Below are positions 42,101-52,978 of a DNA stretch of 64,000 nucleotides, one piece after another. Both the position numbers and the translations under genes were made by a program. The notes beneath the pieces were generated by a model. That model made no database searches and was not told where the DNA came from. It worked only from the letters and a program-made list of their open reading frames with translations. Source of the DNA: Apteryx mantelli (taxonomy: Eukaryota; Chordata; Aves; Apterygiformes; Apterygidae); assembly GCF_036417845.1 (NCBI RefSeq), contig NC_089978.1:126324183-126388182 (forward strand), given 5' to 3'. The first letter of the stretch is position 1, and each line of letters opens with the position of its first letter.

Positions 42101-43860
42101 TGTTTTCTCACCCTTCTCAACAAAACACAAAATAGTCTCTCTCTCAAAATTAGCTCCTATCACCAGTGAGCTACAAGTGTTACTTATACTAGGCTCCAGT
42201 TAGGACAAGATGTGGGCTGTTAGAAGAAATACCTTCCTTACAGAAACTCTACATGCTGAAGGAGCTAAAAAGGCTTAGGACAATTGGGGGGGGGGGGGGA
42301 AGAAACACAAACACTCCCCAACTCTTGTGTTATTCTATTTCTACAGAACACCGTAAGAAATAGAGACATATATCATCCATTTGAGGGGGAAAAAAAAAAT
42401 TGAACAGGTCTCTCCAACCTCGCAGCCCAACACGTATGTATTTTTTTTTTTTAAGCATTAAGCTTCTTTATTACATCTTAGAGATCTCAAGGAAGGTTTG
42501 ATAACTCATCCATCCAATGTTCTTTTCATGAATCACAGTAATAAGAAGCTGTGTCGCTTCACAGAAGAATTATTTATGTGGATATCAACAAGCTATGCAA
42601 GTGGACAATGCCCACTACCTAGGTGGTGTAAGTGACAAGCAAGACTTGCTAGCTAGCTAGGATGTCTTGCCTCTGGAACATAAGACTGTGACCGCTGAGA
42701 AAACAATATCTCTAAGTTAACTTTACTAAAAAAAAAAAAAATTGATCTTAGCAAAAGCTAATGACTCTAAACTGTTTTCAAAAATCATCAAGGAAAAACA
42801 CTCCTTTATGAATGCCAATGTAGCATAATTCACTAAGATAATGTTCCAGCACACCAGACTGTATGCAGGACATTATGGATGACTGGCATACTGATATGAT
42901 CCAATTACTGTATTATCAAAAGAGGGGGCAAAAAAACAAACAAACAAAAAACAGAGCACTAAGAGCTGAGGAACTACTTCAAATCAGGTATTTCTATACA
43001 TATTTTAATAATTATCAGAATAAACATAAACACTCACTGTTAAGATCTACTCTAACTGGTTTAGAGGCTTAATTTAATCTTCCAACAGATCAAAGGAACA
43101 TCCTCTATTTCTAGATATACTTAAATAAAAAAAGGGAATGGGAAGTTTTAGCTATGCAAGGACACTATTTTCCTCAAATTTAAACCTAGAGAGAAGGGTC
43201 AGAGAGAAATACATCGTCAGAAATTTCAGAAGAATTAATGATAAATAGCACACAAGAATACTAGACCAATTAGGACTAAACCATAATATAAACAATGTAA
43301 AACTAGTTTTAAACTAAACAGAAAACTTCCAAATTGCTGGCAAGCACGTTGAACACGATACTTAAAATGGCACATGCGCAATATTCACTGTATCAGTACT
43401 GGAAAAGGTACTGTAATTGTTAACAGCTAATCTTTAAGATGCTTTTATTACGCTGCTGCCAGCGGCAGCATTCAAATTCCTCTCGATATACCACAGAAGT
43501 ACTCATTTCATATATATTTTAGAGCAGGAGAAATAACGCGTTTCCTTAGACAAGAAACTCCTAGGTTAAGAAGGCCCGTGCAAGGCCGAGGCTAATCTGA
43601 GGGCCCTGGGCCCAGGCCTCGGCCCCGGCCTCTCCTCGAGCGCAACCCCCGCCGCCCCCTCAGGCCCGGCCGCTCCTCTCCCCTCAGGGGCGGCCACCGC
43701 GCGGCACAGCCCAGCCGGGGGCGGCCGCCCTGGGGCTCCCCCACCCCCGGGGGGCCAGGTCCCAGCCCCCCCGCGGCTACGCGGCGAGAGGCGCTGCAAG
43801 TTCACCTCCTCCGGGCTGCGGCCGCTTCGCCTTCGGCCCCTCCGCTCTGCCATCCGCCAT
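36133..43860 (-). CDS. PCNP: PCNP, PEST proteolytic signal-containing nuclear protein
   Basis: Small nuclear protein, reported in human to be ubiquitinated by UHRF2 and linked to cell-cycle control. Five coding exons on the minus strand, in transcript order: 43806..43860, 39939..40159, 37787..37861, 37080..37135 and 36133..36262, all GT-AG, totalling 537 nt and 178 aa, the same length as human. Exon 1 encodes [18 protein letters not shown]. Exon 2 encodes [20 protein letters not shown] and [20 protein letters not shown]. Exon 3 encodes [15 protein letters not shown], exon 4 [18 protein letters not shown] and exon 5 [19 protein letters not shown]. The acidic/Ser/Pro stretches (about 20-50 and 100-125) are the PEST signals. 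Exon 1 diverges most from human; the rest is nearly unchanged. Intron 1 is 3.6 kb and contains a 14-base G run and AT-rich sequence. The CDS ends converging on ZBTB11. Confidence 0.97.
39515..39725 (-). mobile_element. Ancient CR1-like LINE fragment in PCNP intron 2
   Basis: The plus strand reads GATGACCTGTTAGACCATCT, then TTCCCTCAGGAAATCATTCC and a T/A-rich block ending TGTATGTTCAAAGACTATTT. This order resembles the reverse complement of the CR1/L3-type 3' end (assigned bases, failed recovery to consensus, then the TATGTTCAG-type block). It is heavily diverged and both ends are guesses. Confidence 0.35.
42286..42299. repeat. 14-base G homopolymer
   Basis: G run in PCNP intron 1, C-rich on the PCNP strand. 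No surrounding structure was identified. Confidence 0.95.
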
Positions 43861-44240
43861 CTTCCCCCGCCTCCGCCTCCCGCGCCGCGCATGCGCGCGG
43901 CCCTGCCGCGGCTCTAACACCCCCGCCCCTCCCCCAACCATAGAGAACGTCCGGTGGAGACCAGAGCGGCCAGGCCTGGCCGGACTTCTACGGCGCAGCG
44001 GGAATGACGAAGACGGAAGTCTCGCGTCGGGACCGGGGAGGGGATAGGGCACCAGCGCTTCGAGCTTCGACAGACTTCCGGCGGTTAGGCCCGAAGAGCC
44101 CCGCCTTCGGCTCCTGCCTGGCCAATCGGAGCGCGAATGGCGCGCGAGGCGGCGGCCGTTGGCCTTACCGCGCGGAGCCGTTGCTCCCTCAGGGAGGGCA
44201 GGGGCGCAAAGTCACTCTGAGGCCGATATTCCCCCCCCAA
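43560..44240 (-). promoter_or_regulatory. PCNP CpG-island promoter
   Basis: A CpG-rich block covers PCNP exon 1 and extends about 380 bases upstream of the start codon. It contains CGGAAGT at 44014..44020 (plus), CCGGAAGT on the minus strand at 44074..44081 (ETS/GABPA-type), and a CCAAT box at 44122..44126. Unlike the other islands, no plus-strand gene is evident starting from it. Confidence 0.75.
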
Positions 44241-46293
44241 CCCGGAACCTCACGTTTTCATTAATGAAAAAAAATCCGAGAGGTGCATTGCATAAGTCGC
44301 ATGTATTAAGAGGAGGATGGCTCCTCTTAGTGGCTTAAATGGCTTAAAACTGTTTATATATAGGTACCAGTATTCACATCGGACCCAGTGAAGACAAAAG
44401 AAAAATGGGTGTTGTCTCTTCTATTACACTACGGATAGCAATTCTAAATTTCACTTCCACTTCGAGCATCTCTTAAACAGTGGTTCATGCTGCTGCAGTG
44501 CGTTCTGTAAGCCATATGCATCCTACTAAGCAGCATTTAGTGAACAGCAATGTGCATTTCTCAAGCACTAATGATTCAAAAATTAACTTTTATATTCCAC
44601 TACCAGCAACTCGTGCAAAAGATGACTTGTTAGAGGGTTCTTTTAATGAAAACTAGTTCATGTATCAGGAGATGCTGTTTATCTGACAAAATAACTGGAG
44701 GCACATCCCAACAGTGCATAGCACCATATCTTCTACCCATCGTATAAGGAAAAATAAAAGTTGCTGCTTAAAATTAAACTTCTGTAGCTGTATATTTACA
44801 GATACAGACAACAGTGGTTCACAGATGTTTCCTAGATATTGAAAAAAATCTTAAAAGAACATTTGAAATGCCACCCTAGAATGAAGCTTTTAGTACTACT
44901 CAGCAACATGTATCTCACATGAAGCAAACCTTATTCCAAATCAGGGGTTCTCCATAGCCAAATGTCACAACAAGTGATTTGCAGAAGGTAAATTTTTAAT
45001 ATTAAAGTTGTGCAAATATTGTCTTTATAACCTTTTCAAGTAAGTGCTTGTAATACGAGATGTGATAGCCTACGGAAAATGGATCACTGTCAACCCCCAG
45101 TATATTTGGGGTCCACTCTTCTAAATTATATTGCGGCTCCTAGTTTTTTGACATTTCAAGATGATACTGCTGGCTGCCTAGCAATCACAGAGAACAGATT
45201 CTAGATGCTTCAAAGATGCAGGAGGCACTATACATGTTCCGTGCTTTTGCTCAGCACTGTATTTCTTTCCCATTTAAGAAAATACACTGACCTGAAGCAG
45301 CATGTTAATCAACTAGATTAAATCAAAAGACTCAACTGCCCATAAAGGCACTGAGAAAACTGCTGTGTAGGCCAGAAAGGAATTTTCTCCTAGCCCTACT
45401 GAGAGCAGAAAGAATCATATTTAAGAAAATGCCCTTTGTAACTGTACAGTCTAAACACAGGCTTTTACAGAGAGACTGATCACTAAATTTTCAACTGTGA
45501 GAAATACTAAGAGGCCTTCTGCTCCTGTAAGTGTTTACTAAGACGACTGTTTATCATCTCAAAAGTTCAGGTATTTTGGGATATCTACACTATAAAGGAA
45601 CTAAAACCACAGGCATTCAGGGATAAAAGTTTTTGACAAAAGCACATAAGATTTTTTGGCAGGATCTAGAAAATTTGGAAAACTCCTTCCTAAGGACCAG
45701 GAACTTGATTTGTGCCAGATGGGACAACACCCAGAAACAAACCATACAACTCCCACACCTCCCTAAAGTCATGCTTAGCAGTTTTAATGGATTTGTTTTT
45801 AGCCAATATATCAAAAGTCAGTTCATCTACACTCCGAAAGAAGACTCAAGAACTAACAGGCAAAGGTCTTCTATTTGGTTTTAGCTAACCTTTTAGAATA
45901 AGAATATGGATTGCCTCAGTTTGCAAACTCAAAGCACAAAGATATTCCCTGAAAAAAAGCTAGATTTGTTACAGTTCAATTACAATCAGTCTTGTCCCAG
46001 CATGAATCAATGGAACATATTTATATTCTTTAATGGTGCAATTTGTAGATCAGATTATCTCATTTTTTCTTACATAGTTTCAATAAATCTGAGAATAAGA
46101 TCATATGCAAACAGCTGTAATACTAAGGTTATTTAAAAAAAATCCCTAACAATAGACAGCAGTCCTTTCAAACTTGACTAACAAAAGCATTTTTGAAAGA
46201 GTAAAGCAGGTGAACACAACTCCAGAAGTCTAGAGAAACTCGAGTATTCAAGAGCATAGTTTATCTCCAAAATTCATTCTCTTCCCAACCACT
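44241..46293. other. PCNP-TRMT10C spacer including probable TRMT10C 3' UTR
   Basis: About 2 kb of AT-rich sequence between the PCNP island and the TRMT10C stop. The right-hand part must be TRMT10C 3' UTR on the minus strand. No clear minus-strand AATAAA stands out; an ATTAAA occurs near 46030. No reading frame resembles a known protein. Confidence 0.5.
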
Positions 46294-47538
46294 CTACTTC
46301 TGTGTTAGCTTCTTAGAGTAGTTCTTTGCAAATTGCTTTCGTACTTCTTCCTGTCTCTTTGCAAGTTTAAGTGTGTTCATCAGATTTAAGCTTTTTTTCA
46401 GTTCATACACAGACCTGCCTACAAAGCCACAATATTTCCTTTTTGGAACAAATTCCAGAGCCTTCCTCCAGTCTCCAGTATCTTTCAGTGTTAATAAAAT
46501 ATGCATCATTTGGTCCAATGTGAGATTTTTGGCACCTACATTCCAAAGCAAGTACTTTTCCAATGGAAGGCTGGCAGTTTCCAGCCCCAATCGTTTTGCT
46601 TGTGCTAAAGAAACTCCTGTCTTTATGCTTCTGTCAACCATTGACCCAATGATATAGATTTTATCATGATCGAATGTCTTCATGACTTTGGGAGAATCAG
46701 CTGTCAGATAGATAATCTTGTCCTTTGGAAAGACATTTGTGTAGCACTGGTCTGTCACGGTGATAAGTAATTTGTCCCATGCCTCTCTGTAATGCTTGAT
46801 AAATTCCCTATGATACTGGCTGTTGTCTTTGAAGTTACAGAAGTGAATGTGGAACGGATCCACAGATTTTCGATTACAACCTTCACTGAGTACTATCTGT
46901 CTAACTGTATTTGCTACTTCTCTGGGTGACATATCATTTTCAAAAGACATGTCAAATACTAGAGGTTGGCCAAAGACCATAGACTGAGCGGCCCTCCAAT
47001 TGTGTGTTTTATCTATAGCATTGGCCCACAAACAGGCGAATGAATTCCTTTTGATCTCATCAGTTTTTGAAGCTTTCTCCTGGGTTTCCAGCCTTCTTTC
47101 CCTTTTCTCATCCATCTTTCTTTTGTCATTTTTCTTGTAAAGTTCTTTTAGATGCAAGTACTTTAAATACTTCTTTTTAGATGACTTGGAAGGACATTCC
47201 ATGAAAGTTTTTAGCTGTTCTTCACTGATATTTTCAGGAACCGATCTGCCAGCCAGTCTCCACATCTGCACAGTCTCACGTGCAGCAGCCAAAGTGGAAA
47301 GCTCCTTATGCTCAGAGACTGTCTCATTGACTTCTTGCAACCCAGATTTCATTACCTTCTTCCACTCATCTAAATCTAGCTTTTCAGAGGGATTGTGTGA
47401 AGTGCCCTCCTTCAAGCAAGGTGATAAAATCAGAGTTCTACAGAGTGGAAAAAAATCCTTTTTCATCCCATGTTGCACAGCAAAGGGAAAGGCAGAACAC
47501 CTGACGAAGTTTTTCAGAAGCATATTTGCAGACTGCAT
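46294..47538 (-). CDS. TRMT10C: TRMT10C (MRPP1), mitochondrial tRNA methyltransferase and RNase P subunit
   Basis: SPOUT-family methyltransferase that, with HSD17B10, methylates N1 of purine 9 in mitochondrial tRNAs and forms the protein-only mitochondrial RNase P with PRORP. One uninterrupted coding exon gives 414 aa (human 403). The chosen start, MQSANMLLKNF, is the first ATG in frame; open sequence 5' of it lacks an ATG, and an AG acceptor at 47570 opens this exon. Residues 1-40 are basic/hydrophobic without early acids, as in a mitochondrial presequence. About 75-145 matches the MRPP1 linker (MWRLAGRSVPENISEEQLK). A Lys/Glu-rich helix lies at about 125-165. The SPOUT domain follows, with QPLVFDMSFEN, FHIHFCNF, IIYLTADSPKVM and KIYIIGSMVDRS; the last carries the conserved catalytic-region Asp. 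The C-terminal region has LTLDQMMHILL and FVPKRKYCGF. All family landmarks are present. Confidence 0.97.
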   Translation of the reverse strand: MQSANMLLKNFVRCSAFPFAVQHGMKKDFFPLCRTLILSPCLKEGTSHNPSEKLDLDEWKKVMKSGLQEVNETVSEHKELSTLAAARETVQMWRLAGRSVPENISEEQLKTFMECPSKSSKKKYLKYLHLKELYKKNDKRKMDEKRERRLETQEKASKTDEIKRNSFACLWANAIDKTHNWRAAQSMVFGQPLVFDMSFENDMSPREVANTVRQIVLSEGCNRKSVDPFHIHFCNFKDNSQYHREFIKHYREAWDKLLITVTDQCYTNVFPKDKIIYLTADSPKVMKTFDHDKIYIIGSMVDRSIKTGVSLAQAKRLGLETASLPLEKYLLWNVGAKNLTLDQMMHILLTLKDTGDWRKALEFVPKRKYCGFVGRSVYELKKSLNLMNTLKLAKRQEEVRKQFAKNYSKKLTQK

Positions 47539-49116
47539 ACTTAGACATCTGCTGTGTCCCAACACTTATCTGCAAAACAGCAGTAAGATAAGAGGGGGAA
47601 AAAAAAACTGTCAGTGGTCATAGAGAAAATACAGATTTTCACCCATAGTAACACTGGCAAACAGTAAGTTACTTCTTCAGGAATATGAGAAGTTTGTGTT
47701 TCCACTGTTATTTTCCTACTGTTTATAAATAAAAACAATATAGGTGGCACTGCTGTGAATAGACAAAGTTAGCTCTGCTGCTTAAAACAGCTGTACTTAC
47801 TGCAATTCAAAGTAAGGTCACCCAACCATTAACTGAAATAGATCTCAGACAATATTTATCTGTGTCATATGACCAATAAGAACCTTTGCATCAGAAGCAA
47901 GCAGAACACCACATGGAGACCAAAAATATTTTCATATACATCCAGAGATGCCTACCTGATTTACCTATGCTGTGAAAACACACAAGATGCTTCATCTTGT
48001 AATATGTTTTCTGGAGTATCTTTACATCATAGAAGACCACATTTTTGCTTTTATCATTATATTCTGGAAAAGCTTCCTTGGCACTTACACACCGCAGATC
48101 ACTGGAACTAATGGCACTAGCAATGCCACAGTTTGCTAAGCCAACACTACAGCCCCAGGAGGCACTCATGTCCCTTCAGCCCAGCTCCCCCAGCAGCACA
48201 AGCGTTCACATGGTCACAGGATGAACCAAATCAGAGAACTGATCTTTGGGATAGGGGAACTTTGGGACTCAGGAAAAAAACTTAGTTATCATCCAACCCA
48301 AATTAGTTTCCATTTTGATTCACTAGACACCTCTAAGAAAGAAAAGGAAATGAGAAATAAACAACTAGCATAGGAAGAGACCATCTTTTTTTGCTAACTG
48401 TTCATGAAACTGATGCTAGCACAAAAAACTAAGCACATGAACTGTATAGTCCAATTAATTGCACTGTGATGCATTTGTATTTAAATGTAAGTGGTTTATA
48501 GAAAAAAAAATACTAAAGAAGGTTTAACATTTTCTTTGTCCCACAGAAATCTACTTAAGTAAAATCAAGTAAGTTTCAGTGCTGAAGAAAACATTTGATC
48601 AAACATAAACATTAGTTCTGAATTTTAAAAAATAAACTCATTATCTCCCCAATAATTTACCACCTGAAAATAATGTGATTTACAGAAGGCCAAGTTAAAT
48701 CCATTTTTGCCGTTTATATATACCTGCCCAGATAGGGAGCCATAAAAAGAGAAGCAGCATATTATTGGCATAACTGGCATGCTTTTTAAGATGTTGTAAT
48801 TGGTCAAATGGGTGATCAGCATTTAATTTGCTACTGTTATTAAAATAGCTGAACCAAAGTACATAATAGCATGAATTTAAGACAAAACTCAAAATAAAAA
48901 CTTTGCAACAGAGGCATTCATAATTTTGCATTTAAGTGTTAAAGGTACTGGCAAAAGTTATAACCAAAAAATGTATATATTTTCCAGCTCGGGAAAATCA
49001 AGGGATCACTTCCTCAGTTAGCTTATATTAGTGTAGCTCCAATTAGGACAATATTTAACAGGTAGATTTATGCAGTCAGAATACCTGATGGCAGCTTTCT
49101 AACAAAACCAGTTTAC

Positions 49117-49205
49117 CTTTCAATTTGTCCAACGTGCAGCACGCACGCTACCATGTCATCACTGCAAGAATTACTTTAAAAACCTCCTCGCAGCGCCCGG
49201 GCCTG
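49117..49205 (-). other. TRMT10C: Predicted TRMT10C 5' non-coding exon with a 13-codon uORF
   Basis: On the minus strand, sequence leaving the CpG island ends at AAAG|GTAAAC (donor at 49116), able to splice to the acceptor at 47570. The 5' end is a guess. Joined that way, an ATG at 49154 opens a short frame (MVACVLHVGQIER) that stops two bases into the next exon, upstream of the TRMT10C start. The exon is inferred from splice signals and position only. Confidence 0.45.
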
Positions 49206-50060
49206 TAGAACTGAAGATACCTCTCCGACACTTGCTTTTAGCCGGAGGCTCCCGAACAACGTTCCAGCCGCCCAACGGCCGAACCGGACCGTCACAACCC
49301 CCCCAGCTCCGCGCCCCGCCCCCACAGCGCTCCCGCCAGCACCGGCCGGGCCCGCGGCGAGAGGGCGCTCCCAAGGTCAGCGGGCGCCGCCGGCGGGAAG
49401 GCAGCTGGGCGCCCCGAGCTCCCCGCGCCCCCGGGGAGGCCCCCCGGCGGCAGGAGACGCGCAGCAGCGAGCAGCTCCCCCACCCCCGCCGCGGCGCAGC
49501 CCCCACCTGCCCGCGCTCCGGCCCGGGCGTTCCGCTCCGCCCTGCCCCGCTCCCCGCCTCCTTCCGCTGGGGAACGGAAGCGCGGCGGGCGGACGCCTTT
49601 CGGCGAAGCACGCGGCTGACGGCCACCCCGCTGCAGAGGGAGGCCCTCCGCTGTCGCCATCCCAACGAGGCGGGGCGCGCATGCGCGGAGGGGCCTGGTC
49701 CGCCGCGCCTTCCGGCCCGGGCCAGGTGCCTTGCTCTCTTCGAGGCTCCGCGGCTGCTGAGCGAAGGTTCCGGCCCTCCCCGCGTCCCTCCCCTCACCCA
49801 GGGCCTCGCGGGGTGCGGAGCTCCCGGGGGCAGGGCCAAGCGGGGGGCAGCGGCCTCACCGGGGCCCCCGGGCGGGCAAGGGGCCGGGGCGCCTCGGGCA
49901 CCTCCCAGCGGGGAGCCCGCGGGCCCGGCGGGGGCTTGCGGCGAGGCCCGGCGGCTGCCCGGTGCGGGGCGCGGCCCTGTGGGGGGCGGCCGTTAGCGGG
50001 GCCGTTGGCGGGGGCAGCCCCGAGCACGGCGTCCTGCTAGCGGGGTCTTTTTTTTTGGGG
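49170..50060. promoter_or_regulatory. CpG-island divergent promoter of TRMT10C and TXNL4B
   Basis: A dense CpG block between the predicted TRMT10C first exon (minus) and the TXNL4B start codon (50154, plus). Long open frames in it on both strands are a by-product of GC content (few stop codons). It ends in a T9-G11 run at 50048..50067. Confidence 0.75.
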
Positions 50061-50153
50061 GGGGGGGTCCTGTTGGGAGAAGCGATGCTAATTTTGATGT
50101 GGGTCTGCCTAACCGTTAGGTACGGTTGGTCGTAGGAGCCGTGCCCTGTCAGG

Positions 50154-51434
50154 ATGAGTTTTCTGCTGCCCCAGCTGACCTGTAAGAAGGAGGTGGATCA
50201 GGCAATAAAAAGCGTGGCGGAGAAGGTTTTGGTTCTTCGGTTTGGAAGGGATAATGATCCCGTTTGTCTGCAGCTGGATGATATTGTAAGAGCTTTTTTT
50301 TTTTTTCTTAAATAAAACTTTTTTTTTTTCCTAAATAAACTCTATTATGCCTGTTGCATACAAGAGAATGTCTTATGTTGCTTTTGGATAACATGGAATC
50401 TCATGATAAATATATGGTGTTTGCATGGTGACAGTTAAGTGTAAAATGAAATAACAGACTTCTACATTATTGTAGGCGTACAGAGCGGTTGATGTAGTTC
50501 TCAACATGGTGTGGTAATTTGGGCCTGCTTAAAATGATAAGACTTAAGGGAAACTGAGTTTTTAAGGCTTGCCACATTTTCTCCTCTCGTTTCTCAATCC
50601 ATTTGTCATCTGTCTTTCTCACTCTCTTCAGCTTGCAAAGACATCTCATGACCTAAGTAAAATGGCAGTCATTTACCTGGTGGATGTGAACAAGGTGCCA
50701 GTGTACACCCAGTATTTTGACATCAGTTATATTCCATCTACTGTCTTTTTCTTCAATGGACAACACATGAAGGTTGATTATGGGTATGTCATCCTACCTG
50801 GCATGATCCATGATGTCTGTAGAAATTATCATCTATTTTGCCCGCAGTAATTAATACAGTCTTTCTCTATGGTACCTTGTCTGGGGGAGGTAATGTTGTT
50901 GCCAGCATCTGCACTCGTTCTGAGAACTGCACGGAGGGATAGATGGCCATAAAATTAACAGGTGTTTTGAAATACTCTTTGAGTTTCCTACAATAAGTAG
51001 GAGTCAGCTGCAAAATATGCTTGACTCTGCAAAAAAATACTGTAGTTATTAGACATTAGTCTTAGACATGACACTGCATCTTTCGGGGTTTGGGAGGTCA
51101 GGTCAAAGTATATCCCTGACTTAAGTATGCCATACCAGTGTGGTTCATGCCTTCAGAATGACCTAATCTGAATCCTCCGATTTATTTTGCATCTTTTATT
51201 GTCTTAAGTATTTTTGTTTTGAACATTTTAAAATTATAGTTCTACCTTTATTTTATGCTTATATTTAGGTCTCCAGATCATACTAAATTTGTTGGAAGCT
51301 TCAAAACAAAGCAAGACTTTATAGATCTGATTGAAGTGATTTACCGTGGTGCAATGCGTGGAAAACTCATTGTGAGAAGTCCTATTGATCCCAATAATAT
51401 TCCTAAATATGACCTTCTCTACCAAGGAATTTAA
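50154..51434 (+). CDS. TXNL4B: TXNL4B, thioredoxin-like 4B (Dim1-like splicing factor)
   Basis: Thioredoxin-fold protein of the DIM1 family, a paralogue of the U5 snRNP protein TXNL4A. In human it is described as binding PRPF6 and acting in pre-mRNA splicing. Three coding exons join in frame: 50154..50285, 50632..50783 and 51269..51434 (450 nt, 149 aa, the human length). The protein starts [20 protein letters not shown], continues [40 protein letters not shown] and [20 protein letters not shown], and ends [12 protein letters not shown]. These match human TXNL4B closely and TXNL4A only at family level. The DIM1 family lacks the CXXC redox pair, and none is seen here. Intron positions are ordinary GT-AG sites, so this is not a retrocopy. 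Overlapping AATAAA signals lie about 170 bases past the stop. It diverges from TRMT10C over a shared island. Confidence 0.97.
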
Positions 51435-51603
51435 TGGGTTGGACTGAGGTAAAGGATTGCTGAAATGGTGGATGTTCTAGATCCTGTTTTTCTTCAAGCA
51501 TTTTTGCCACCTTTGCCACCGTGGGACAGTTTGAGCATTTATATTGAAGGATCATATTGGTCTCCTTCTGAAGACAGACATTCTGTCACTTTAATACATC
51601 TCT

Positions 51604-51613
51604 AATAAATAAA
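51604..51613 (+). terminator. TXNL4B polyadenylation signal (two overlapping AATAAA)
   Basis: AATAAATAAA gives two overlapping signals about 170 bases after the TXNL4B stop, followed by a T/G-containing region. Confidence 0.75.
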
Positions 51614-51639
51614 GCAACATGTTCATGTGTAGAATTGAT

Positions 51640-52978
51640 GCAAGTGAGTATTTTTTGAGCAGCACACTGACCAGCCATCACAAAACGGACAGGTTGCATA
51701 TATCCACAATGACAGCGTCTCCAATGCAACCTTCTTAAGTGAAATCATTGTATAGTCTGTTAATTGTCTATTTAGTACCCTTTTTATTCAAGTGTAGTAA
51801 CAGTCAACCAATCTTTATTTTAAAATTTCTGTTCAGAACATTTAAGTGACTCTTCCTTTCTAACGGAATTTCATACTTCTACCCATTACTGAATAAACAG
51901 ATGGAAGCTTTTTTGAACAATATCAGAGATGACTAAAATCTGACATGGAATTAAACGCAAAAGAGAAGCTGTTGTTCTCTATCCTCTGGTACCCAACATT
52001 ACTGTTCAACAAATTTTTTTGACTGAGATGGGAACTGAAGCTGTAGTTAAATGCAAGGTTCTGTCATCTTTCGAAGCTGTTTTCCAGACAGTGACTGATT
52101 TTAATTCTCACAGGATTAAATTAGAAATTCAGAAGAGCTATTCTGTTTATCTTTGCTATAAAAGTTATTTGAGCTTCTGCTTGCATAAATTGCAGGACTT
52201 GTATATGGACACATAAAAACTATCTCTGTTTCCCACTTCTATGTAAAAACAGTTGAGAGAAGACAGCAATGTCATTCTTGTGTATCAGTGTAGTAATCCC
52301 AGGTTGCTACGGTATAGTATTTCCAACTCACTCTGAAAAAATATGCATGGTAATGGCAATGGCTTAGTTGGTTTTAAAATGGAATTATGTTGGCTCACTG
52401 TATCATGTTTGCAACATTCCATCTCTGACTGGAGGGAGGTATTGGTATGTAATTCCCTGAAGTATCTTTCAACTTAGGGGTAGGTAGACATTCCAGCTTT
52501 TGAACGATTTCAAATATTACACAGTATATAGTGAGGAGTAACCTTGCTGTAGGAAAAAGGATAATTCAAAACACTAGATCCTTTGCATGCTCTCTGTATT
52601 CCAGATTTGTCCTTTTAATGAAAGCTATGCGTTTAAGAAATTTGAGTTTTTGACCACAGTTTAATCTGATTGTAGAGGCGTGATTGCAGAATACATATTT
52701 AAAAAATAATGCAGATAAGAGTTGATATACCTTAACATCTTTATTTTGTACAACATTAAATTTCACAGATAGCTAAGAGTTGTGTTTTAAAGCTTACAAC
52801 TATGCTGCTTTTTGCTAATATTTACTTCTATTTGTTTCTCAAAAGCAAACCATCTTTAAACTTAAAACCATAAATCACTCTGCAGCAAGGGGAAGGTTCT
52901 TAGATGACTGAAAGCTTGAAAGATACAGGAGTGGTTATGAAAGGAAGAGACCACCATGAAAAACACATCAGTGTGCTT
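51640..52978. other. TXNL4B-ARB2B convergent spacer, no gene seen
   Basis: About 1.3 kb of AT-rich sequence between two converging genes. Its right part is probably the ARB2B 3' UTR read on the minus strand. Minus-strand AATAAA candidates include one near 52740. No repeat or frame is recognised. Confidence 0.5.

Noticed and set aside
49171-50040. Frames of 222 and 254 codons in the TRMT10C/TXNL4B island
   Set aside because: Composition-driven, with no splice link to a real gene and no recognisable domain.
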